In this document: piece after piece, positions 33,404-48,367 of the stretch
Layout: each line of letters begins with the position of its first letter
Position numbering within the stretch: position 1 is the first letter of the stretch
Assembly (NCBI GenBank): GCA_958295665.1
Contig: OY282560.1
Coordinates: 87,892,311 to 87,956,310, forward strand
Direction of reading: 5' to 3'
DNA: 64,000 nt
DNA from: Tipula vernalis
Taxonomy: Eukaryota; Arthropoda; Insecta; Diptera; Tipulidae
Translations under genes and position numbers: made by a program
The notes under the pieces: model-generated
Told to the model about the DNA's origin: nothing
The model's input: the letters and a program-made list of their open reading frames with translations, nothing else
The model's database searches: none

Positions 33404-35465
33404 AGGGGATTTCGTTATTATTAAAACTCCGTTCTTAATTTAACAGATATCAAATTATTTTCAATAATGGATTAAATTTTAATGAAGCAAATTAATTAAT
33501 TTAATTTTAAGTAAATCCCATCCATTCCCATTCCTTCCGCAAAAATACATCGCGTGCTCACAACTTTTTTCGCACTATACCAAACAGCAAAATTGAGTTG
33601 AGCATTTTTAATTATTCCCATCAAATTGATAATATAAGCGATATACCGATAATCATCTCACAAGTGTTGTATTTAGTCAACAAATTAATTTAATAGCTAA
33701 AATAAAAATTTACAACTTAGCTCGCAAAAAGTTAGATGGGTGAAAATTGTGTATATCCCATACCGCACCTAATTTTCCTCAAGCACGCGCCTAACACACT
33801 GTCGTCACATACCTTTATACATGTACACAATAAATTTTCACCAAATTTCCGAAATGTAAAAAATAAAAAATTATAAATTATATTATTCAACAAATCATAA
33901 TGATAAATGTTTATCTCAAACGAAAATCAAGGACTGAAGAAAAAAAAAATAGAAAATGACCTCAATTTTCATTTTTTTTCCTATCACGAAATAAATCAAC
34001 CCCACAACAAATAAATAAATAAATTTATAAAAACAGAACTACGAATAATAACAAAATGATTAAGTGAAAAGTGAAACTGAAATGTATAGAGTGAATATTG
34101 TTCCCTTTGTATTCCATGTAGTTAAAAAATTATAAATTTCCATCTTTTAGACTTCAGGGGTGAAAATTCTTTTCATTTTACCAAAAAAAAAAAATACCTT
34201 CTATGGTATTTTGTTACTTAATTTATGAACTTTTTTTGTGAGTATTCCTTTCAAGTATCCCCACAATTTTCCTACATTTTTTTTTTTGCCATTTTGAATC
34301 TCATGTACACTCGTATAATACATAAATTTAAAATTCTATGATAATTGTGACCATTTAACAATAACAACAATATTTTTATTTTTATTTTTTGAAATTTATT
34401 TATGACGTGACTGGTGATTATCGAGGGAACGAGTGAAATGTGAAATGAAAAGGAAAATTCCTTCGTTTTATTTCCTATTTGATTTGATTTTTATTGCTTT
34501 AACCCCTAAATCAATATTTAATTATGAAAGCTGCGTGACCTTTTTGTTTTGAATCTCGTTCAAATCTACTAGTATATAGCTACATATAGAGTGGACTGTT
34601 TAAAAGTAGAAGATTGTAAAATTGTAAAATTTTGCATACAGCAAAAAAAAATAATAAAAAATGGGAAATCTTTAATCTAAATATTTGGAATAGAAGATAT
34701 AAGAAAATCAATATTAACATTGTTCGTATGCAAACATTCTAGCTAACATCCATGGACATGCTAGAAGAAAATTTTCATTTTTGTAGTAATTTTGTTGTTT
34801 GATGTATGGTTGAAAATTGCAATGTAGTCGTAACATGGAAAAAAGAAAAATTAATACGAAGAAGTAGACAAGGAAAATTATAAAATGTTTCAAAACCACA
34901 CCTAGCTCTGTATATATATGTATATATACATAGGTAAGTCTATATATACGAGTGGTAGTGTAAATATGAAATTCTAAAACACAATTTCCTTTATCTATCA
35001 ATTTCAAATTTATTTTCCATTTCCGATTTTTTTCTTTTTTTTATACGAAATAAAATAAAATCTTGGTTTCGTAGTTTTTGTTCAATTTTTTTGTATAACG
35101 TATTTGGTTTTAGTAATATCTTGTGGGTTTCATATAAAATTAATGTTTGCTGTATAGGTCAAAAAATTGGTAAAGCATGAAAAATATTGGATTTAATCAA
35201 TAGATCACGCACGTGTCAAATGTAGAATAAATGGTCTCCGTATACAAGTCAGTCTTCATTATTAGTTTTTGCGGTAAATAAACTCCGGACTCGGACTCTT
35301 GAAAATTTTTACAAATTTTAGTCTGATTTTACATTCAAACATTTTCTGCTGATTCAGATTATCATATTTTCTAAATCAAAATTGTAGGTTCCTTTCACAC
35401 CATACAAATTATTTTAAACAAACAATGGCAAACAAAGAAGGAGAAGTGGAGTTTTGGGTTGTAGT
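33404..35465. other. AT-rich DNA, no gene recognised
   Basis: Long homopolymer-rich stretch with no protein similarity. A 97-codon minus frame (34714-35007) has no motif. Confidence 0.5.
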
Positions 35466-35467
35466 CA

Positions 35468-38318
35468 AGTAAATGAAGGGGGAAAAAAAGGTCAACCTAT
35501 AGATTATTAGTTGCCATTTTTATTTGATAGTTGATGAGTGGTATTTGGCACCCCCTTGCGTAAAAATATTGTGTGACAGGGGGAGAAAATGGCCCTAAAA
35601 GACCCGGAAAATCGGTTTTCCGCGAATATCTCCCAAAATATTTACAAAATTTGAGATGAGAGGGGGGGTGTTGGAAATACATTATTTTCAATGTTTTGGA
35701 CTGTGTAAACCAATTGTAGATGGCGCCACCACATTCTATCTACTGGCAAAATCCTCGGGGCCATAAATGAGAAACGCCGTAAACCATATAATTTTGAAGG
35801 ATATTTATGTTTCCGAGCGTCTTGTTTTTCTCGCAAATGAGGCCTCAAGCTATACCTATTAGGGAAGCAGACCATAAGATTAATTACAGCAGGATGGATC
35901 CCACCAATTGGCCAGAAACTAGCGACAATCAGTTTTGCACATGTGGTAAAATATTGAAGTTCATTAGGTTGAATAATATTTACCCATAATACTCAACAAC
36001 AATTTCTTGCAGATTGTCGGCAAATTTTTGCAAATTTTTTTGCAACCATCCGGATCGAGGTTTTTGGAATAAAGAGTTATAAATCTGTCAATCACCAGTC
36101 CCCGTCACAAGAGTCCAATAATAATTCTTGGTCATTAACGTCGCCCTCACCAACAACTCCTTCTGGTTCTAGAGTTTCCTCCAGTTCTACCTCTTCGGGT
36201 AACTTATCTTGGCTGTCTTTATAATTCGAACCCTGGCGGGACTCACATGAACCACAAATAGATGAGCATGGTAGCCCTGCTTTCTTGCATGAACATGTTC
36301 CCTTACATTCTTTCTTACATTGACAAAATATCATCTTTAAGGGTTCCGGAACCGCTGGGTTTTTAGTGTTTTGGACCGGCATCAGTGTACCCTCTACACG
36401 TTGCCATCCCCATTTTTCTGGTGACAGTTCGTTTTCGAGCCACTGCTGGACTTGCAGATATACCCGATAAAGGTGTTGCTTTGCAGCTTCAGGTGTCGGT
36501 GGCAAGGTTGCTAGTTTGAGCGTGGTTTGGTTTCTGTTTCTGTCTCTGGTGAATCGCTTGAAGATCTCGTATCTAATTTTTGTCAGGGTTTGTGTATCAT
36601 AATCCCTGTACATCGACGCAATGACAGTTTGATCGTCCTGAAATACGGTCTCGTAGGGAAGATTATGGTTTTTAAAACTTTCAATGACCGCTTCCAGCTC
36701 CGTGTCTCTGTTCTTCGTTACCTTTCCCTCTAATTTGTCGACTATTAACGTTTTTCATTTCCCGAAAAAAGCGGAAGTTGTATCGCTTCCCGAAATCGCA
36801 TGGAGAAATGAAATATTGTCTCTAACAAAGGGCCGTGCATCCAAGCTCTTGGAGGAAAACATTTGCTGTTTTTTTTCCCTTTCCAGGCCTCAAGAAATAA
36901 ATTGTTTGATCTTTTGGGGTCAGGGCTGTTATCAGTACAAGGATGTCAATATCCTCTGCCACTACCACAACTGTAGTTACAGAGGAAGCACACCGGTGTA
37001 GCGGAGTTAACCTTCATTTTTCTATAACAAGAAAAGTAGACCAAGATTTAAGTCAGAATTGTTACTTGTAAACAAATGTTCTTGAATAAAAACAACATAA
37101 ACAAATGCTCACCTTTTGCTCAAATTTGAGAAGATTTGAATCTTCACTTTCTATATTTTAGGTTGGTGATGTAAGTTAATTTAAACGAAAAACCTCAAAA
37201 TTTGTTCAATATTCTTAACTTTTATCACTCTTTTCTTCTATAATTGACTATAACCAACAAAATGCTACTGTGGTCGCATGGACTGTAGCAGACGACACGA
37301 GCGCCGCATAGAGCACATACGCGATGAACGACGGAAAAAATGAAAGTAATGAAATTATAGCATTACATTTAGAGACTCGGGGGTTTCCTCCACGTATAAA
37401 TGAGATAACTTTATATACATTGATGGAAAAGTGAGAATTCAACCTTTACACTAGTCAAGGTGTTAAAATGTCAGAAATAAAGGGCAGGGAGAAAAATGCC
37501 TTTAATAGAAAAAGTGCGTTTTTCAAATTTCTTGGAAAATTGCCGATTTTGTGAAAAAAATAATTGCACAGCCGAAAAGTTGAATAGAGTAGTTGAATAG
37601 AGACCAATCCGATCATGTATGAATTTTTAATTGGTGGTTGTTTACAAAATTTCCCCACACTCCAAAAACAGCAAAAAATTGGGATTCAACAAACAAGGTT
37701 TTAATCAAAATGCAAGAAAATTAGATTATACAAATTTCACAGATGACTTCTGAGGACCCATAATCAAGGAAATTTGGAGCAAATTAGTGCAATACAAAAA
37801 AAAAAAATAGGAACAAATTCAGGGGAGGACTAAAAATGCATGGAAAAACGATATTTGACCCGATATGGTAGCGGTAGATTTCCCCTTCCAGAAGAACTTT
37901 GAATAATGACAAAATTCGCATTTTTAACAAAGTTATAGAATAATTTGTCCGCCCGCTCATGTGTAAATGCACGGACTGTGCTCTCCGGCATACAACATAG
38001 ACACTCAATATTCTGGGTGCGCTTGGGCCCGTTTATCTCGAAAACGGTCAAATTTTCGAGAAAAATGATAAGGACTATTTTTGTAGGCAAGAAACTGATC
38101 TTCAATTTTTATCTGAACAAAAAATCTCTAACTGCCATATTTTGAGAGATACTCGCGGAAGCCGATTTTCCGAGTCTTTTGGGGGCCGTTTTTTCCACCT
38201 GCCGCACAATATTTTTACGCAAACTCGGGCTCATTTTCAAGGGGGTGCCAAATGCCATTCATCAACTAGCAAATAAAAATGGCAACTATTAACTTTCAGG
38301 TTCGACCCTTCATTTACT
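35468..38318 (-). mobile_element. TIR element carrying PIN/FEN-like and CXC-domain coding remains
   Basis: About 2.85 kb. Inverted arms of about 200 bp: left from AGTAAATGAAGGG (35468), right the inverted copy ending 38318. Shared blocks are TAGTTGCCATTTTTATTTG, GGCACCCCCTTG, GTAAAAATATTGTG and GGAAAATCGG. The arms are roughly 75-80% alike. The minus strand between them holds the coding remnant. No clear target duplication was found. Confidence 0.72.
36092..37005 (-). pseudogene. PIN/FEN-like plus tesmin/TSO1 CXC-domain protein, C-terminal part, broken
   Basis: From about 37000 downward: VVVVAEDIDILVLITAL, KDQTIYFLRPGKGKKTAN, a frameshift near 36860, then ARPFVRDNISFLHAISGSD and TTSAFFGK. 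A D-x-D strand followed by HAxxGxDTTSxxxGKG recalls FEN/Asteroid-like PIN-fold proteins. After further breaks the frame 36092-36613 gives a helical segment (EAAKQHLYRVYLQVQQWL) and a Cys cluster CQCKKECKGTCSCKKAGLPC with CGSC after it, matching the tesmin/TSO1 CXC zinc fold, then an acidic tail. A repetitive but poorly described arthropod protein family has this layout. Its function is unknown; occurrence inside inverted repeats suggests a transposon protein. Confidence 0.68.
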
Positions 38319-38540
38319 GGACTATTGTTCCTGGTGTCTTCGAAGTCAATGATTTTAATCAATTTTTTACCTTTTTATAAAGTAGGTATAATCATTGAAA
38401 CAGGAGGATACATGGAGTTTGAATTGCTTAGACTAAAAATTTATGACGATTATCCAAAATTACCTTGTAGAATTATATCAGAAAAAATTGGAATTAGTTT
38501 AAATTTCGAATTTCAATTCCGGTCGCTGCTTAGCTGAAAA
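38319..38540. other. Short unassigned spacer
   Basis: No signal between the TIR element and the minisatellite. Confidence 0.4.
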
Positions 38541-39448
38541 ATGATTCAATGAAATGAAATGCATGAAATGAATGTGAAATGATGAAATGAATGTGAAATG
38601 AATGTGAAATGAATTTAAAATGAATGTGAAATGAATGAAATTAATCTGAAATGAATGTGAAATAAATGTGAAATGAATGTGAAATGAATGTAAAATATAT
38701 TTGAAATGAATCTGAAATGAATGTGAAATGAATGTGAAATAAATGTGAAATGAATGTGAAGTGAATGTGAAATAAAAGTGAAATGAATGTGAAATGATTG
38801 TGAAATGAACGTGAAATGAATGTGAAATGAGTGTGAAATGAATGGGAAATGAAAGTGAAATGAATGTGAAATGAATGTGAAATGAATGAAATGATTGTGA
38901 AATGAACATGAAATGAATGTGAAATGAATGTGAAATGAATGTGAAATGAATGAAATGAATGTGAAATGTATGAAATGAATGTAAAATGAATGTGAAATGA
39001 ATGAAATGAATGTGAAATGAATGTGAAATGTATGAAATGAATGTAAAATGAATGTGAAATGAATGTGAAATGAATATGAAATAAATGTGAAATGAATGTG
39101 AAATGAATGTGAAATGAATTTGAAATGAATCTGAAATGAATGTGAAATTAATTTGAAATGAATCTGAAATGAATGTGAAATGAATGTGAAATGAATATGA
39201 AATGAATGTGAAATGAATGTGAAATGAATGTGAAATGAATGTGAAATGAATGTGAAATGAATGTGAAATGAATTCAAAATGAAATGTGAAATGAATTAAA
39301 TGCTTGTGACATGAACGTGAAATGAATGTGAAATGAATATGAAATGAATATGAAATGAATATGAAATGAATGTGAAATGAATGTGAAATGAATGTAAATT
39401 CAATGAGAAATGAATGTGAAAGGAATGAAGTGAATGTGAAATGAATAT
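38541..39448. repeat. 11-bp minisatellite (ATGAATGTGAA), left part
   Basis: About 80 units of ATGAATGTGAA with point changes and occasional 6-bp half units (ATGAAA). Because 11 is not divisible by 3, open frames on the minus strand read a 33-nt cycle (HSFHIHFTFIS) in any frame; these are not genes. Confidence 0.97.
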
Positions 39449-39450
39449 TA

Positions 39451-39868
39451 CCCCATACACATTGACGGAGCGAACAGCGGCGCTAAATTAGAATACATGT
39501 ATTTCCATAAGAGCGAACATATAGAGCGGCGTCAAATTAGCAAAGTTAGTATTTTTTGAGGCGATGAATGACATTTATATTTATTGTTGTTGTTTTTAAA
39601 GTAAATGCTTGGAAACCACTAATTTTAGCTGAATTTTACATCCAAATGGGCATATGAGAAAGACAATTGTAAAAAAAATCTTAATCTGAACTTAAATTTG
39701 TTCGTAATAAGTCATTAAACAAAAAGTTTTTTATGAAAATGTTTTATTGTAAAAACCCAAACAACATTTTTCATATAAATAAATGTCAAATTAGCGGAGT
39801 CTATGTGGTTGCAAAACAACATAAAGACGAAGAGAAGCGAAGTCAGGCTGCCGCTTATGTGTTTGGGG
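39451..39868. mobile_element. MITE inserted in the minisatellite
   Basis: 418 bp flanked by TA (39449-39450 and 39869-39870). Ends read CCCCATACACAT and an inverted CCCCAAACACAT. The interior repeats AAATTAGC motifs with GCG-rich context (39484, 39533, 39787). The same 11-bp array continues on both sides, showing that it was inserted. No coding capacity. Confidence 0.8.
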
Positions 39869-39870
39869 TA

Positions 39871-39985
39871 TGTAAAATGAATGTGAAATAAATGAAATGA
39901 ATGTGAAATGAATGTAAAATGAATGTGAAATGATTGTGAAATGAATGTGAAATGAATGAAATTAATGTGGAATGAATGAAACAGT
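39871..39985. repeat. 11-bp minisatellite (ATGAATGTGAA), right part
   Basis: About ten further units of the same array after the MITE. Confidence 0.95.
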
Positions 39986-41625
39986 TGTTGACTTCTAACT
40001 ACTTTTTAAGTTTCTGAACTCTGAAAGTTATTTCCGAGCAACATGTCCTAGTGAAAGTCTTGATGAATGCATCAATTATTTCTAACACTTTTGTTATAAA
40101 TTCACGGCGGTGTTGATAAATATACAACCACCGCTGAGGTGAAAAGTAATTTTATCCAGTGGAGTATGACCAAGGTCAAAGATTTTGAAGAAGGCAAAAA
40201 TTTTTTTTCTGGTAACTTAGTTATCAATGCCACCGTTTTGCAAATGTTGTCACGAAGTATTACTGTTGTAGATGTCTTGACATTCGCCAATACTACTATT
40301 AGCTTAAATTTTTGAACACCTCAAGTCAGTTTTGCAATACAAAAAAAAATGGAGATGCCCTATTCTTAATAACAAAAATTGTTTCGGAAAGCTTGACACG
40401 ACTTGCTTGTGTTTTTTTAAATATATCAAATTTTTGTAAAGGAATTTTATTTCGTTTAGTATCTTAGATGATGGGAGCCGTCGCCCCAAACCCTCGCTTT
40501 GACGACTTACTGAAATTCCCACGTTCCTAGAAATTAGAACATTTAAAAAAAAAAAATATTTTGTGATAATTATTTCCATACTAAAATTCGGAAGTCTCCA
40601 AAGCCGCTTAGCATTAAACCGTTTAGACAAGGATGACAGAAAAACCTCAAAAATGTAAGAAAAATATTTACATTTGTAATAATACTTACGTTTGTATTTC
40701 ACATACTAAAATAAAAATCTCATTAAAGTTGCTTACCATTGGTCCTTTCTACACAAGGATGACAATAAATTATGTAGCATCCTTTTGTTTTGATATTGTA
40801 ATTAACAAAAATTTAATGGAGTCTTCCTTTTTGATGGGGCTGGTTTACTTTGTATTTTTTGGGATTTTTATTTTCGGGAATACGATGGCATCACTAAATG
40901 ACCAGAGCTATACTACTGTACTGTTTAAGCCATTTTTACAATTTTCACACATTTGTCTAACTTGCCTCCCCAATTTGATTAAAATATAAGCCGTGTTTTC
41001 CGTGCGAATGTATTTTATAAGAAAATTGTTCAGCAACTAAAAAGACAATATTTAAGATAGATTCGGTTTTACTTTCTTTTACTCTAGTAATATAAATTTT
41101 GGACCTTGACACTCTTAGAGATTTATCTGTTTTGAGGTCCCCTGAGTCCGAAAAACTGGGTTTTGAAATGATGTCTATCTGTCAGTCTGGGTCCCTCAAT
41201 AGCCCAGATGGTTTAACCAATCGCAGTGAAACTTCAGATTTAAGCTTTTTTGAATAATTGGGAGGTCCGAGAGAATTTGGGCTCCAAATCGGCTAACCGG
41301 AAGTGGCCACTCCCTTAGTGCAGAAAATTTATTTTGCAAATAGAGTGCTGGGGAAAAAATTGGGCAAACATATTTTATTACAAATTAGAGTCTTTTTTTG
41401 CTAAAATTACAAAACTTTTGAAAGCAATTGGCTTATTGTTTCATTTTAAATACATCTACGACCTAATTTTTTGAAGAAAAAAAAATTACCTGCAATTTAG
41501 GGGGGAAATCCGAAAAATGCCAAAATGTTCAAAATACGTTGATTGGAGTTAAAGTAATGGAATAAATTAAACACTTATTATTTAATTTTTTAGAATTTTC
41601 GTTTTTGGTGCTCCATTAGGCTCAA
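39986..41625. other. No gene recognised
   Basis: Several 60-130 codon frames on both strands lack motifs. No repeat ends or splice pairs stood out. Confidence 0.5.
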
Positions 41626-41629
41626 CCAG

Positions 41630-42780
41630 AAAGTCTTGAGGAACTTGAGGAAAATCGACATTTGGCTTTTAAAGTTGCTTTTCGAGAAAGTTGAAGCGAT
41701 GTTGAAAGACGTCGAAATTTATAAATTTATTGTACTTATTGCTGACCATGGAACGAACAATAAAGTTTCCCGAAAAATGGTTAACAAAAGCTATGCCTTT
41801 ATTACCGAGTATGGGTACATCGGCCATGGAATTAACTTGCTCATTGTCGATATCTTCAAGATTCATTCTATCAACAGTTTAAAATTTTCAGTCAGTCGTT
41901 CGGATGGTTTCGATCTATATTCATGCTACATTCGATCTATATTCATGCTACATCAGGTTTGCTCTGAAGGTGCTGGCTATCAAAGACAAAATTAAGTCAG
42001 TTATGAAGGCATCTACGATCTCCTATTCGAAATTTTGTTCACTGTGTACTACCTCCGATTGCAAAATGACCATCTTCTTTTGAGAATTTGCTGTTTTGTC
42101 TAAAGTGGTGTAGTGTTTTGTTAATATAAAACAAACTTTTGAACAAAATAAATGCGCCAATTACTTACGAAGAACTTTTAAGTATTCTCAAATTTGCTTC
42201 TATTCGAGGAAAGAGTCTTTCGGAATCACAGAAACTTGAAGCGACTGAATTTATTTTTAATGTCGCAGAGCTTCACACAAAATATAAGGACAAAAAATAG
42301 AAGGGCAACAAAATATATTAGTCTTTGGTGCATTACAATGTTCGAAGTTTTTTTCACGACCGTTTGTGGTTACAAGTGAGCAGGTCTCTGATGAAATTTG
42401 GTGGGCGATAGTGTGTTCTACTTCATCTTTAAGTGCTTGGCGGTTAATATTTTGAGCATGCCTGCATCGAGAGCTGCAATGGAAAGCACATTTAGTACCT
42501 ATGGTTTTATACACATAGCTCAACACGTGGTTTATTGAATTTTGATCGTGCAGGAAAACTAACGTTAAACCTGTCAAAATCGAACGTAGGAAGTGTGGAT
42601 AACGAAAATAATTTTTCCTGCTGAACCAAATACAAATTATTATTAATGGATGAAGCTGCATAATCATATTCGGTTGAAGAAGAGGATGACTTGGAGGAAA
42701 GTAAGAATAATTCGGTTATGGATGTTGTTGAGGCTGAGGATGATAAATGCGTCGGCGAGGATGAACCATACATTGATTAA
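41630..42780 (+). pseudogene. hAT-superfamily transposase remnant
   Basis: The first frame reads EAMLKDVEIYKFIVLIADHG, then EYGYIGHGINLLIVDIFKI, where working hAT proteins show a D-N-x-x-N block followed by CxxH-x-x-NLL; here Cys is Ile/Gly. Further on, in other frames: RKSLSESQKLEATEFIF, LSMPASRAAMESTFSTYGF (the dimerisation/catalytic-E block), NFDRAGKLTLNLSKSNV and an acidic tail EEEDDLEESKNNS ending DEPYID at 42780. The order matches the C-terminal half of hAT transposases. At least four frame breaks. Ends of the element were not found. Confidence 0.7.
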
Positions 42781-42829
42781 AGAGTTTTATTGATCATAAA
42801 CTCATATTTATATAAAATTAATAATTTAC

Positions 42830-43138
42830 TATAGGCGTTGAAGGCGACGACCTAGCCGTCCTTCGACATCTACCGATGAACACCACGTCAAGGAAGTCAA
42901 GGATTTGGTGCTCAAAAATCGTCGATTGACAATTAGAGATCTTGTTAACATTACGAAAATTTTGGGCAAGTTTTTGCATCATGATAATGCGCCATCTCAA
43001 ACTGCATTGGTTGTACGTGACTATTTGGCCAAAAATTCGACCCATATTGTTTCGCAACTTTCCGCTTGACTTCCGGCTATTCCTGAAACTCAAGAAACCG
43101 CTCCGATGACATCGTTTTGACACTTTAACGTTCAATAG
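42830..43138 (+). pseudogene. Mariner transposase remnant, internally deleted
   Basis: RRPSTSTDEHHVKEVKDLVL and NRRLTIRDLVNITKILG match the mariner linker and second helix-turn-helix. The frame then jumps directly to LHHDNAPSQTALVVRDYL (D2). A following stop and shifted KKPL block complete the scrap. The catalytic D1 region is deleted. It starts about 50 bp after the hAT remnant. Confidence 0.8.
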
Positions 43139-43139
43139 A

Positions 43140-44504
43140 CTTTAACAGCTGTTTCGAACACTGGAAAAAACGTTGGCATAAGTGTATTGTATCCGAAGGA
43201 GCTAACTTTGAAGAGGATGAAATATATCTGAAAGATAATAAGCCGTTGGTGTTTTATTTAAAAATCTTACTACCTTTGTCAAGACGCCAAAATTTTACTA
43301 AGTAGTGTTCTTTGGTACAAATTGGAATTAAAATATTGAAAAAAAAAATGTGTTACCTATTTTACCCGTGTTACCGGTAATATTACCGGTAACATTACCA
43401 AATTTAAAAATATCGGAAATTTTACAACAGTACTCCTTTGTATATTTTATATAATGTAACACCTCACAGAACGCATCCACTCACATTGCTGTTTCAAATT
43501 AATTTTATTAAAATTTTAATTTAAAATAATTATACAAGTAATAATTTTTAGTAACCCACTTCATGCCAATCCATTGCATAAAATTCTAAATCTGTTTTTG
43601 TCTTTATTTTTCCCTATAGAATTTTACGTTGGCATTTGCTTATTTCTAGTCTATTGAATAAAATCTTTTGTTTCGAACAATAAAGGTCCTGATTTTGAAC
43701 CTCTAAATTTCTATACATATATGTATTTCATGCCTCCTATAGCGCTTTTCCCTATTATGCTCAATTTTCAGGAATGCATCTAGAATGTTGTACGAGGTAT
43801 TACTGTATACGTCTATATAATCTAATTGGTACGATGTTGAAGTAAAATGTGCTTTTCAACAGCGGATGAAATCTGATTTGGCTATCTAGCTTATAACCAC
43901 CATTTTGATGGATAAATACATGGATAATGTAATTGATTTTCCATTAAATTAATTTCATTATATTTATAGATTTCTGTGTAGTTGGATACTTAGTACCGTA
44001 TAATACCATTAGTGTATATACACCGCGCACACGATATTTTTCTCTATCAAAATCTCTAGACAATTCCTAATGACATTGTAGAAAATAACTTTGGATTTGA
44101 ATTAAACAAAACAAAATCGAATTTTCAATACCATCTCATTTGACAGCTAACCTAATTTTCTTAAAGGAGATTAAATGGAGAAACAAGAAAATTACTAAAA
44201 AAAAAAGCTCGGTCTTGTAGTTTTATCTGTGTCATGTCTTTATCACGGGGTGGTGTGGTGCTTTGCTGATGTATGTATTGTTTTTTGTGTTATATCAAAG
44301 AAAATAAAAAAAAGCAATTTTTTTTGTATTTTTTGTAGAAGAAGAACTTCGTGAAAGAAACACGATGAATATTGTTTTATTAGATTTTCTATTTGTGAGC
44401 AGAAAAATATTTTCCATAAAAAAGAAAAAGTTGATTAAATAAATCATTTATTATTATTATTATGATTATTATTATATAAATTTGTTTTTGTTGTTTTATT
44501 TTAG
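43140..44504. other. AT-rich, likely intronic
   Basis: No coding similarity. It ends in a long T-rich tract and AG at 44503-44504, the acceptor of the candidate exon. Confidence 0.5.
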
Positions 44505-44632
44505 ATCAACATCACGTTATGCTGATTTGGAAAAACCAAAAAAAAAGAAAACACTAAGCGCCACAACTAGTTTAGTATCTATACCCAATGCTATTAAATT
44601 GAGTATGTTAAACAGTGGACTGCTATCATTTG
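44505..44632 (+). CDS. Candidate internal coding exon of an unidentified host gene
   Basis: A pyrimidine-rich tract ending TTTTATTTTAG precedes the segment, and GTAAGT follows at 44633-44638, so both splice sites look strong. The 128-nt segment is open in only one of three frames: STSRYADLEKPKKKKTLSAT, then TSLVSIPNAIKLSM, then LNSGLLSFG. Composition is more balanced than the surrounding DNA, and the reading frame enters in phase 1 and leaves after one base. I do not recognise the protein; the basic KPKKKK patch and a hydrophobic end are all that can be said. If real, the window lies partly in large introns of a plus-strand gene. Confidence 0.5.
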
Positions 44633-45296
44633 GTAAGTTTTATTAATTATTTGAAATTTTTATATATGCGCGATTTATCAAACCTGGAAAAAGTTCTGGA
44701 ATTTTACATATTTCTGAATATTCTCATAATTTATTATCAAAGCTCCGAATATTGATTTGTGCTTTTTACATGAGAACAATTTTTTCCATGATAAATTATA
44801 ACAGCTGCTTGACGATGGGATCGCAATACCGTTGTGCAATTTAAAGTTCAGTTTACGATATCCACAACTAAACTGGAACGTAATTTTGGAGAAAAGATGC
44901 TAACTTATTTCTAAAATATACGGAAGTGCCAAAAACTATAGTAAAGAATAAAGTATAAAATTAAAGTTTCACTCAATTAAAAGCTAATTTAAAATTATTG
45001 AGAATGTGTAATTGCGGCGCCTTCAAGACACCAGACTTATTTTTGTTGAAATATCATAAAAAAATGTATTAAGCTGAAAATTTATCTCCTGATTTAAATT
45101 CCTTAATATTTCAGAGTTTAGTTCTATTTCTCGCGGAATATTCTCGCGCAAATACATAACGAATACCGCAAATTATACCGCGGAAAATTAAACTTGGAAC
45201 CAAATTAGTGTCCGTAGTTTGCGTAGCTTTGGTTTCCGAGACACTGACCGACATATAATGTGTTACATTTCATAATTTGTATCTTACATTTTACAT
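44633..45296. other. No gene recognised
   Basis: Unassigned sequence between the candidate exon and the satellite. Confidence 0.45.
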
Positions 45297-48203
<2,907 letters not shown>

Positions 48204-48367
48204 ATCGTGTCGAGTTCAAATATTTTCCCATGAAAACTCCTAACATGATTTTACACGTTAAAACATTATTTAAAAGGTGTTTAATTATATGTTACAACAT
48301 TTGTTAATTTAGCATTTATCTAAAAAGTTTTCAATTACACTTATTTTCTCATGATATTTTTATACTA

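Noticed and set aside
38499..39277. 136- and 220-codon minus frames rich in HSFHIHFTFIS
   Set aside because: Produced by the 11-bp minisatellite; the same peptide cycle appears in any frame.
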